From Takakia lepidozioides (Eukaryota > Streptophyta > Takakiopsida > Takakiales > Takakiaceae), in contig CM060731.1 in the NCBI GenBank assembly GCA_030704615.1, positions 55,288,221 to 55,352,220 of the forward strand: 64,000 nt of DNA, written 5' to 3'. Shown here one piece after another: positions 31,863 through 41,024 of the stretch. A program made the position numbers and the translations under genes. Under the pieces are notes generated by a model, which was given only the letters and a program-made list of their open reading frames with translations, made no database searches and was not told the DNA's origin. How positions within the stretch are numbered: position 1 is the first letter of the stretch; the number at the start of each line of letters is the position of its first letter.

Positions 31863-32441
31863 ATGCCGTGCCGCCGAAATCCAGCCGACTGCCCTTATCA
31901 TGGCCACGATTATGCTATGTTCAAACCAGAATCAGGAGACATCATTGTCTGGCTCTCTGTTTTCACAGACGCTGCTGGAATCAAGCAAGAGTCTTTGCGC
32001 GCAATGGAGTATCTGGAGGGCTATTACCGCTTTGAGCGAGGTGAGGGCGAGGGTCAATGCGGTCCGTGGGTCCTGAAAATTGTTGACCTCGATATACCAA
32101 GCTGGAAAGGGATGCCGGATAGATCACGCACGGCCTCGCTTTGGCGCTGGAACTGCTGCCAGTGGACCAGGGAGGACGGCACCGGGGAAAACTATATACG
32201 TGCAGATCACTCCGCTCTTCCAGTGTATGGAGACATTCGGCTGCGTTGCGAAGACGAATCGCACGGGCACATGAGGCCCACAGTGACCTTGTCAATGTAT
32301 GATGGTGGTATCATTGATGGACATGACATTGTCGTTGGCTCCAGCAAGGGCAGCAGAACGACCGAATTGCAGTTTACCTCGAGGTGCCGCAGCAGTGATG
32401 AGCTTGTTTTGAGGGGTATCGAAGTTCCGTCGACTTGGTGA
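31863..32441 (+). CDS. E-family unknown protein (RWNCCxWT family), E3L copy
   Basis: This is an intact 192-aa frame beginning MPCRRNPADCPYHGHDYAMF. ATG 31863 is supported by the equivalent start in E2, although the frame opens at 31740. Motifs are SGDIIVWLSVF (about residues 25-35), PWVLKIVDLDIPSW (~75-88), RWNCCQWT (~100), GENY, VYGDIRL (~125), MYDGGIIDGHDIVV (~147-160) and LVLRGIEVPSTW at the end. No known domain is recognised. The repeated presence next to element ends in E1, E2, E3L and E3R shows it is part of the transposon. Candidate roles are DNA binding or regulation, not supported by any motif I know. Confidence 0.8.
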   Translation: MPCRRNPADCPYHGHDYAMFKPESGDIIVWLSVFTDAAGIKQESLRAMEYLEGYYRFERGEGEGQCGPWVLKIVDLDIPSWKGMPDRSRTASLWRWNCCQWTREDGTGENYIRADHSALPVYGDIRLRCEDESHGHMRPTVTLSMYDGGIIDGHDIVVGSSKGSRTTELQFTSRCRSSDELVLRGIEVPSTW

Positions 32442-32510
32442 AGCCCATGTAGAAGGAGGAAGGGCTTAGTTTTGTCTGCAGTTGGTAAATGTGAGACATC
32501 GTGTCCGATC

Positions 32511-32516
32511 AATAAA
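32511..32516 (+). terminator. Polyadenylation signal AATAAA
   Basis: The signal lies 70 bp after the stop of the unknown-family gene. The inverted copy has the matching TTTATT at 52762-52767. Confidence 0.6.
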
Positions 32517-32697
32517 CCCATCGTACCTCACTTCTGTATGATTGTGTTTCATTGTGTTGAATAACTGTCGGAATTGGCCCACTGTTTACAATTTGATGTC
32601 TCATTTCTACAATGTGTCTGTCCGGATGAATATAGCAGAGTAACCGGTATGTGAGTCATGTGTCAAGAATATACCAGAGTAACGCCATGTCGGACAT

Positions 32698-33495
32698 CGA
32701 AATGCGGCACCGCATTTCCATGTCGCCATCGAAATGCGGCGCCGCATTTCCATGTCGGCACCGAAATGCGGCACCCCATTTCCATGTCGGACATCGAAAT
32801 GCGGCACCGCATTTCCATGTGGGACAAGAAAATGCGGTGCATCATTTCCGTCCAGGTACACGAAATACCAACACGGGTCTATAAATTGATCAGAAAACGA
32901 GGTTGGCATTGCAAATGCGGCGACGCATTTCCAGCTTGGCAATGGAAACTTCTTTTTGGACAAGGGAATGCGGTGCCGCATTTCCGTACAACACTTCGAA
33001 AAGTGTGACATTTCCGACCAGCGCGATGGAATGCGTTACCGCATTTCCGAGAGAGGGTCTGCAGATGGACAAATTGCGATGTCCGTTCTGGAAATGCGGC
33101 GCCGCATTTCCATGTCCGTCATCGACTTTTTTTTAACAATGGAATGCGGTGCCAATTTTTTGCTGATGGGCCTGCAGTTCGAACAACGACCATCCCCAAT
33201 ACTGAAATGCGGCACCGCATTTTCAATCCCGCCATGTCGACCTCCTTGTTCGACCTCGTTGTTCGACCTCTGTAAGCGTGGTGGCATCCATGCAATGAGT
33301 GGGAGAGGCCAAAACTGGCGTGTGGACAAAGGAAATTTTGGAAATGCGGCACCGCATTTCCAATTCAGATTACTTTTTACTATGCCAACATTGAAATGGA
33401 AAATTTAGTCCCTCCCCTGTTTTGGAAATGCGGTGCCGCATTTCGAAAAGAGGTTCTTAGAGTTCCCCTGTTTTGGAAATGCGGTGCCCCATTTC
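32698..33495. repeat. Subterminal palindrome array, AAATGCGGYRCCGCATTT type (E3L)
   Basis: About 14 copies occur. The first five start near 32698, 32730, 32762, 32795 and 32828, spaced 32-33 bp; later copies are 50-130 bp apart. Arms are well kept while the central two bases vary (CG, CA, TG, TA). Small ORFs of the form MRRRIS/GNAAPHF are translations of the palindrome. Confidence 0.9.
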
Positions 33496-33632
33496 CGATT
33501 TTGGGAGCGTCGTGGTTTGGGCGATTGTGTGGCTGGAATGCACACTGGAGAGGGGTCACGAATGTCGGGCAGAATTTCCTTTATATACTCTGGAAGAGAA
33601 TTTACATTTACAGAGACTTCATTAAAATTCTA

Positions 33633-34084
33633 TTAATCTTGAAAATCATCCGAATCCTCATCCTGTTCTAGACTGTCCTGCTCCTCCTCCACCCCCTCAG
33701 TGCCTCTCTCATCTCCAGCGGACTGCTCGTTGGCCAGGCTTTCGAAAATCCCATCTTCCCCTTGCGGAACTGTCCATCTCACCTCCGTTGGGTCGTCTTC
33801 CTCCCTGTCTGCGTCGCTCTCATCCGCTGAATCACATATGTACTTTCGTACCCGTCTACCTGTCTGAGCTGCTACCAACTCTTTCCTTATCCTTCTGTCC
33901 TCCCTAGCCCTCTCCAAAATCTGCTCTACTTTACTGGGATTCTCACTTCTTCTAATCGCTGTATTTGCGAGTTTAGCTGCATAACTAGGAAGGGAGTAGT
34001 CCCTCACCGGGCTCGTCATGAAATCGGCCCTCGCAAAGAACGGGACATTCTTCCTGGCAGGAAGTGTAGGCCCTACATGTTTCG
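33633..34084 (-). pseudogene. C-terminal exon of the methyltransferase-like gene (E3L)
   Basis: The frame reads KHVGPTLPARKNVPFFARAD, then a basic helix region (RIRKELVAAQTGRRVRKYIC) and an acidic tail with RWTVPQGEDGIFE, ending in DSDDFQD and TAA at 33633. It corresponds to 51288-51763 of E3R, and its C-terminus matches the E1 gene. The open frame runs on into the LTR of G2, but that part is not native. All upstream exons are missing because G2 sequence replaces them, so it is a fragment although its frame is intact. Confidence 0.75.
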
Positions 34085-34808
34085 TGTCGCGGCCCTTTGC
34101 CTTGAGGGCAGGGGGTCGGGACACATGAGGGGCTGCCCCTGTGGTGGGGGCAGCGGCGGCGATAGGTATGGGGGGCTGAAGCACCCTTGAGTGCCCAAGG
34201 CACTCAAGGAGGCGGAGGCGCTCACTAGGTGGAGCCCCGCACACCGGGTTGCGGTGGAGGTGGCTCCACAAGGGGTGGTGGTAGCTTAGTGGGACTTAGT
34301 GGGGGTGGCATAGGACTCACCATGGGGTGGAGACCTCGAGGTGGGAGTCGTGGGGAGTCTTGGGACTCATCACGGTCCATTGGGGCCGCGGTGAGTGGGC
34401 CAAGACTCACCGCGACTCACCACCGGGAGTCGAGGGTTTTCGTGGTGGTTCGCCATAAAATGGCATGGCTGGTTATGAAACCCCCGCGGACAGCTACAGA
34501 AGTATATATAGGGAGTAGTAACCCCGAGAACGGTGCAAGCCCGTTGGTGACCAAAAACTAGTGAGTAAGCGAGCGAGCCGGAAAGCGACCAAAGAGTGGG
34601 GAGCTGTTCCGGACTGCCATCTACCAAAGGGAATTCTCCTAGTCCCAAATAGGTGGAGGGTTTAGAGGGAAGCGGAAGGGGACCGTTATGTCCCGGTGAG
34701 CAGCCGAAACTCCAAGTTGGCCCGGCGGCCAGGTTGGGAGTCAGGCGCGCGCATCAAAGCGAGTAACTATGACTTGAAGGGGAGTTTACCGAACTGAGGT
34801 GTGCGACA
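34085..34808 (+). repeat. 5' LTR of G2
   Basis: The LTR starts TGTCGCGGCCC and ends GTGCGACA. The copy at 40304-41024 differs by a few bases and small indels. It carries a TATA-like promoter at 34503. Confidence 0.92.
34503..34510 (+). promoter_or_regulatory. LTR TATA box (TATATATA)
   Basis: TATATATA lies about 300 bp before the LTR end, upstream of the likely R region. The 3' LTR has the same box at 40720-40727. Confidence 0.6.
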
Positions 34809-34810
34809 TT

Positions 34811-34822
34811 TGGTATCAGAGC
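34811..34822 (+). promoter_or_regulatory. Primer-binding site, initiator-Met tRNA type
   Basis: TGGTATCAGAGC begins 2 nt after the 5' LTR. It is the standard complement of the 3' end of plant initiator methionine tRNA and sets the start of minus-strand DNA synthesis. Confidence 0.9.
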
Positions 34823-34863
34823 TTAGAGTTCAGTACGCGATCGTCCTTGGGATTGGCCTCATC

Positions 34864-35940
34864 ATGGGGTCGGGCAAGCCGAAGCGAAAGCGGAACGGCC
34901 CAAAAGATGATGATACCGGTGAGCCCGATGGGGCGACGTGTCACCGAGGCGGCCGTTTGAGGAAGCGATAATGTTTCCGAAACGAGGCCGCTCAGGAGCG
35001 GGAGGAATCCGAGGAGTCGGAGCCCGAGGAATCTTTGAGAGCTCCGACAAACCAAGAGATGCCTCCCATGCCGGCAGCCTTTTTGGGGGTTGTTGGCGCA
35101 GTTTGGCGGGACGTTAAAAGACGTGTTGAAGGCGGCTAATGCCACTTCCACCAAGGCAAAGTTTAAGGTGAAGCCTAAGGAACCCGGCACCTTCGAGGGC
35201 GTTCGAAACCGGAAGGCACTCAACACCTGGCTCCTGGAGCTAGAGCAGTACTTCCCGGCGGCCAAGTTGAGTGACGAGGATCGGGTGGAAGTGGCTCCCA
35301 CCTATTTGAGGGGCTATGCTCAACAATGGTGGCAGAAACGCCTTCACGACCGAGGCCCAAGCCCGGAAACCTTGAACTGGAGTGAGTTCAAGGAATTGAT
35401 GAAGAGACAGTTTGTGCCCCTCAACGCATCCTGGCTTGCCCGGAACAAGATGAGGAATTTGAAGCAAACAGATGACATCGGGGGTATGTCCAGGCTTTCA
35501 ATGTGCTGTTGCTCGAAGTCGCGGACATGGCAGAACCAGAAATGGTCTTCAACTTTGTGGCGGGACTGGCCCCATGGGCTAGGCGGAAGTTGGAGGAGAA
35601 GCCACCCAAGACTTTGAACGAGGCAATTGAGAGAGCTGAATGTTTCTCGGATGTCCCTAGGGGTGAGAGACAAGGCCGTACGGAGCTGAACCACAAGAAG
35701 ACCCGGCGGGAAGGTGACTCCTCCGACCGGAAAAGAAGTGGGATAGGCCACGCGGCGAAAATGGCACGTGGAAATCGAAGGAGGTCCTTCACACGTCAAG
35801 GCGGCACCCGGTGCTTCGAAAGGAAAAGCGGGTGGAGCGACTTATGGCGGACAGAAGGCGACCTTTGATGGAGTGTGTTTCAATTGCGGGGGCCCGGGCA
35901 CATGGCCAAGAAGTGCACGAAGCCCCGGCAATTGAACATG
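34864..35940 (+). pseudogene. Gag of G2, frameshifted
   Basis: A basic N-terminus starts at ATG 34864 (MGSGKPKRKRNG) and stops near 34970. The Gag core, with EPGTFEGVRNRKALNTWLLE and WQKRLHDRGPSPETLNWSEF, lies at 35090-35480. It shifts frame near 35485 and continues at 35503-35868 with FVAGLAPWARRKLEEKPPKT. A CCHC knuckle remnant (FNCGGPGH, MAKKC) around 35877-35925 is broken by another shift. At least three lesions separate the segments, so no full Gag can be made. Confidence 0.8.
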
Positions 35941-36113
35941 ACTCGGGCGACCACGGAGCTGTCGGAAGATACCATCAGTCGCTTGGTGGAAGCGGTGGTC
36001 GCCAGGACTTGCAAGGTAGGCAAATTTTCTTTGTGAGTTGTATCAGGAAACTGGCGCCTTACGAAAAGGGAGTCAGTTATTGTTCGTGGATGGGATAATA
36101 TCCGCGAACTAAT

Positions 36114-37731
36114 GTGTCGTTGTTGGTGGACACAGGAGCGTCGCACTCCTTCATGGACGCGGCGGCGGCGCGAAAGTTGGGACTCCGACAAGTGACGTGG
36201 GGGCCTCTATTGAGGTGCGCTCTGCCAAAGGAGAACCTCAGTTGGCGACAAGGTTGGCGTTTGATGTTCCTCTTCAACTGGGGAGTTGGGAGGGACGTGA
36301 GAACTTCACTATCTGCGAGATCGATGGAGTGGATCTCATTTTGGGATGACCTTTTTGAGCAAATCCGGAGCGGTCATAGATGGCCGCAAGAGAGTAGTCA
36401 CGCTGCCATGTGGGAATGGTGGCGAGGTTTTACGAGTGTCGGAAACGCCCAAATCCGTGGGAGGGCGAATAAACCTTCTATCAGCAAAGGAGTGGGCCGT
36501 GGAGGAGACACACGAGTCCCAGTTTTTGCTTTACATTAGAGAAGTGAAAGGAGAAGGCGATGGGGAGCCGAGCCCAGATTGGATCAAGGGGATTTTGGAG
36601 AAATACCAGGATGTGATGCCGGAGGATTTACCAAGCGGCTTGCCACCGCGAAGAGGAGTTGACCACAAAATTGAGGTGATACCGGGATCGGAACCGCCTG
36701 CCAAGGCGCCCTACGGTTGAGCCACAAAGAGTTGGTCGAGCTGAAGACTCAGCTCAAGATCTAATGTCAAAGGGGTACATCCGGCCGAGTAAGTCACCTT
36801 ACGGAGCCCCGGTGCTATTTGCAGACAAGAAGGATGGGACGCTGCGGATGTGTGTCGATTACAGGGCTCTGAATAAGGTGACTATCAAAAACCGGTACCC
36901 TTTGCCAAGGATCGACGACCTCTTCGATCGGTTGGCAGGCGCGAAGTATTTCAGCCGGATCGACTTGCGCTCCGGCTATCACCAAATTCGGGTGGCGGAA
37001 GGAGATGAGGAGAAGACCGCGTGCAGGACAAGGTATGGTTCATATGAGTTTTGGTGATGCCTTTTGGGCTCACCAATGCACCAGCGACATTTAGCACGCT
37101 GATGAACAGCCTTTTCCAGGAGTGGTTGGATGACTTTGTGATCGTGTACATCGACGACATCTTGGTGTACTCGAAAACAAAGGAGGAGCACCTGGAGCAC
37201 CTCAAAAGGGTGTTCCAAAAATTGCGAGAAGGGAAGCTGTATGCCAAAGCTTCAAAGTGCGAATTCGGGGTCACAAAAGTGGAGTTCTTGGGGCACGTGA
37301 TTACACAGGATGGGATCAAAATGGATGACAGAAAGGTGAGGGCGATCTTGGACTGGGAGCCTCCGACTTCGGTCCCGGGAGTGCGATCCTTCCTAGGACT
37401 CGCCTCCTATTACCGGAAGTATGTGAGAAATTTCGCCAAGATCGCGGGGCCGCTGTCGGACCTTCTGTGTAAATCCAAAGTCTGGGTATGGAACACATTT
37501 TGTGGCCAAGCTTTTGCTGAATTGAAGCAGCGGATGACGGAAGCTCCAGTCTTAAAAATCCCGGAGTTCGATCGTCCGTTTGAGATTCATACAGATGCAT
37601 CGGACTTCGCAATTGGGGGTGTACTTATGCAAGATGGACGTCCAGTGGCTTACGAAAGTAAGAAACTGAATGAAGTGGCGACGGTGGCCGACGCACGAAA
37701 AAGAGATGAAGGCGGTGGTGCATTGCCTTGA
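36114..37731 (+). pseudogene. Protease and reverse transcriptase of G2, frameshifted
   Basis: The protease motif LLVDTGASHSFMDAAAARKL is at about 36120-36180. After shifts near 36250 and 36720, RT runs from 36764: [30 protein letters not shown], then [16 protein letters not shown] and the active site [10 protein letters not shown] near 37150. RNase H begins with [14 protein letters not shown] near 37585. A stop at 37056 and a shift near 37670 interrupt the frame. All catalytic motifs are recognisable. Confidence 0.85.
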
Positions 37732-38830
37732 ACTCTGGCGCCACTATGTTGGTTCCAACCCAGTGAAGGTGTTCACGGACAATGTCACGGTGAAGTATTT
37801 TGCCACGCAGCCCAAGTTGTCCCCAAAACAACTTAGGTGGCAAGATACTTTGGCAGTGTTCGACGTGGATATCCAGTACAAACCGGGACGGGACAATGTG
37901 GTGGCCGATGCTTTAAGTAGAAAGCAGCAGCTCTTGTTGGTGTACAAGGGCGAGACGGCGCTCCAAAGGAAGATCCGGAAGGCTTGCCGGAAGGATGAGC
38001 TGGCAAAGTGCGTGATGCAGAACTTGAGAATGGGGGTTAAATCGCAGTTCCACTTGCAAAACGGACTGCTCCGGTATAAGCAAAAACGTCTCTATGTGCC
38101 AAAGGGAGGGATCAGGGATAGTCTCTTGAGAGAATGCCATGATAGCCCGCTTGCGGGCCACGGTGGAGCCAAGCGCACTGCGGCACTCTTGAAGAAAGAG
38201 TATTTCTGGCCCAAACTGAGGGAGGAGGCAGAGGAGTATGTCAAGACATGCACCACATGCCAACAAAACCGGAGCGAGTAAAAAGCAAGCGGGGCTGTTA
38301 CAACCCTTGCCGATTCCAGAGGGGACTTGGGAAAGCGTCTCGATGGATTTCATGACTGCTATGCCGCTGTCAAAAGGATTCGATGCAATCATGGTGGTGG
38401 TAGATAGGTTCAGTAAAATGGCCATTTCATCCCCACCAAGGAGACGGCAACGCGCAGGAGACAGGGCGACTTTACTTCGCCCACGTCTTAAAGCATCATG
38501 GAGTCCCGAAGGATATTGTCTCGGACCGCGATCCAAAGTTTACGAGTAAATTCTGGAGAGCACTTTGGAAGAAGATGGGGACGAGGCTGAAGATGAGCAC
38601 CGCCTTCCGACCTACGACGGAAACGGAAAGAGTGAATTCCGTAGTGAAGCAATTCTTGCGGAATTACGTGTCGGCAGACCAATCAGACTGGATGGAACAC
38701 TTAGACGCGGCAGAGTTCTGTTATATAACACAGAACACTCCGCGACGGGAGTTTCCCCTTTTGTTTGGTCTATGGAAAAGCACCTCTGGTGCCGACAAGT
38801 TGGGCCGCCCAGGACGTTGAGGAACCGGCA
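37670..38830 (+). pseudogene. RNase H end and integrase of G2, frameshifted
   Basis: After the RNase H tail (VFTDNVTVKYF, VVADALSRKQQ), the integrase zinc module reads H...H in CHDSPLAGHGGAKR and CTTCQQNR. A stop near 38280 follows. The core continues in another frame with [14 protein letters not shown] (first Asp), [13 protein letters not shown] near 38516 (second Asp) and TERVNSVVKQFL near 38620 (Glu). At least three frame changes are needed to join them. Confidence 0.8.
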
Positions 38831-39399
38831 GTAGCGGCGGTACTGGAAGAACGCGAGCGTTTGTTGAAGCTCGCAAAGTACAACATTGCCAAAGCTAGGA
38901 AACGGTATGAAAGGCAGGCGAATCGGAAGCGGAGGGAAGTGAAGTTTGAGGCAGGCACAGAGGTCTGGTTGAACATCAAGAATTTTCGACTACCTCCGGA
39001 AATGAGTCCGAAGTTCGTACCTCCGTATGCGGGTCCCTTTCGCATTCGGAGGGTTATGAATGAGGATGTGTATGAATTGGAGCTGCCGCAAACAGCAAGG
39101 TGCACCCAGTATTCCATGTCTCCCTTTTGAAGCCTTACTTCAAAGATGAAGCACGTCCGAATCGGCAGCAAGTGTTGCGTCCGCCACCTATGCTGTTGGA
39201 TCATGAAAATGAACCCGAGTACGAGGTGGAGGCAATACTTAAGTCGAGGAGGTTCAAGAACCGAGAAACGGAGTATCTCGTCAAATGGAAGGGCTATCAT
39301 CTTGTGGAGGCATCTTGGGTGCGTGCCTCAGAAATGGGAAACGCATCCGAGGCAGTTGCAGCGTTCGAAGGGCGACCTCAAAAGCGGAAGAAGCGTTGA
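38765..39399 (+). pseudogene. Integrase C-terminus and chromodomain of G2
   Basis: The GPY/F-type module (FVPPYAGPFRIRRVMNEDVYEL) lies at about 39015-39090. HPVFHVSLLKPY then follows in the second frame (39100-39399), ending in a chromodomain: YEVEAILKSRRFKNRETEYL, VKWKGYHLVEASWV. Chromodomains direct integration to marked chromatin and define the chromovirus branch. A one-base shift near 39100 separates the two pieces. Confidence 0.88.
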
Positions 39400-40303
39400 T
39401 GGGGACATCAACCTTGGAGCGTGGGGGAGGAAATGCATGCTTAGCCCGGTTTAGCTAGCTCAGGAATCCGATTGCAAAAACTTGTATTGTACAAAAATTT
39501 GTGATAAAGGAAATGGGTTCCAAATATTGTGCGTCCTATTGTGTGTTTGGAATGGTGATGCATGGTGTGGTTGGCTGGTGTGTAGAATGCATGCTAGCTT
39601 ACAAAAGTGGGAGAGGTAAATTGGTTAATCGTGTGTTTGCGCAGTGCCGAAATCGGGTGACTCCCATCCAAGGGGCAAGGAAACTTGCGCCTTATTTGGG
39701 AGTTCAAGTGCTAGTGCGCACCTGGCGCGTGCGTACTATAACTGCGCTACCGAGGGGGTTGCCTTGTAGTGCGGGCTAACGCGGAAGCTACGTGCTTCCG
39801 TTCACGTACTATAATCGTGTAGCCTCGGGACGAAGTCGTAGTGCGGCTTCGGCGTGTTCCCGTACCTCAGGCCAGCATTCCAAGGCGGACCCAATTGTAG
39901 TGATTGGGGCGCACGGTTGGTTCAAGGTTATCTTCCTAGTCAAAGAGGGTTCCAGGTGAACCCTTGCTCAAGGTGATGCCAAAAGCGGCATCATGAGCGA
40001 TCGCAAGCAATGTTGTTGCAGTAAGGCGATTCGATCCTCGGGGAGGATCGTTCCTTGGCCTTGAAGTAGGCCAAGAAGAGTGCACTGGGAGGAGCTGGAG
40101 AGGCTCCACCCTTGGCCGGGACTTGGAGGAAGTCGGCCGAACTAGCTAGTGGAGAGTGAGTCAAGTGTGGGGTTTGGTTCTTTGCCATGGGACGCCATGG
40201 TACGGAAACAAACTCCTTGATGTGGGACGCCACAACTTGGATGTTCGTTTCTACAAAATGGACAAGTCGATGAGGACATCGACTCCCTGTTGGTAGGGGT
40301 GTG
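39400..40303. other. 3' untranslated region of G2
   Basis: About 0.9 kb between the chromodomain and the 3' LTR holds no conserved ORF. GTACTATAAT-type words repeat near 39730-39820. The short G-rich run before the LTR (GGTAGGGG) may serve as polypurine tract. Confidence 0.6.
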
Positions 40304-41024
40304 TGTCGCGGCCCTTTGCCTTGAGGGCAGGGGTCGGGACACATGAGGGGCTGCCCCTGTGGTGGGGGCAGCGGCAGCGATAGGTATGGGGGGCTGAAGC
40401 ACCCTTGAGTGCCCAAGGCACTCAAGGAGGCGGAGGCGCTCACTAGGTGGAGCCCCGCACACCGGGTTGCGGTGGAGGTGGCTCCACAAGGGGTGGTGGT
40501 AGCTTAGTGGGACTTAGTGGGGGTGGCATAGGACTCACCATGGGGGGAGACCTCGAGGTGGGAGTCGTGGGGAGTCTTGGGACTCATCACGGTCCATTGG
40601 GGCCGCGGTGAGTGGGCCAAGACTCACCGCGACTCACCACCGGGAGTCGAGGGTTTTCGTGGTGGTTCGCCATAAAATGGCATGGCTGGTTATGAAACCC
40701 CCGCGGACAGCTACAGAAGTATATATAGGGAGTAGTAACCCCGAGAACGGTGCAAGCCCGTTGGTGACCAAAAACTAGTGAGTAAGCGAGCGAGCCGGAA
40801 AGCGACCAAAGAGTGGGGAGCTGTTCCGGACTGCCATCTACCAAAGGGAATTCTCCTAGTCCCAAATAGGTGGAGGGTTTAGAGGGAAGCGGAAGGGGAC
40901 CGTTATGTCCCGGTGAGCAGCCGAAACTCCAAGTTGGCCCGGCGGCCAGGTTGGGAGTCAGGCGCGCGCATCAAAGCGAGTAACTATGACTTGAAGGGAG
41001 TTTACCGAAGTGAGGTGCGCGACA
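40304..41024 (+). repeat. 3' LTR of G2
   Basis: This is a direct copy of 34085-34808 with a handful of differences. The sequence just outside (TCGGTGGTGG) belongs to the E3R transposase region and does not continue the sequence left of the 5' LTR. Confidence 0.92.

Larger units (their letters stand above)
31576..34084 (+). mobile_element. E3L: left copy of the E3 end region, inverted relative to E3R
   Basis: This matches 53717-51288 in inverse orientation over about 2.4-2.5 kb at high identity. Both contain the unknown-family gene, a palindrome array and the last exon of the methyltransferase gene. The match stops exactly at the 5' LTR of G2. The gene copies are better preserved here than in E3R. 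Confidence 0.85.
34085..41024 (+). mobile_element. G2: chromovirus-type Ty3/Gypsy retrotransposon with two LTRs
   Basis: LTRs of 724 and 721 bp bound the element and are nearly identical, so insertion is recent. The order is PBS, gag, protease, RT, RNase H, integrase, chromodomain. Several one-base shifts break the polyprotein. The five bases outside the LTRs (TTTCG on the left, TCGGT on the right) do not match, so no target duplication is seen. Confidence 0.9.

Noticed and set aside
34225-34648. ORFs inside the G2 LTR
   Set aside because: The same frames recur in the 3' LTR and lie over promoter and leader sequence. Proline/glycine-rich content reflects base composition.
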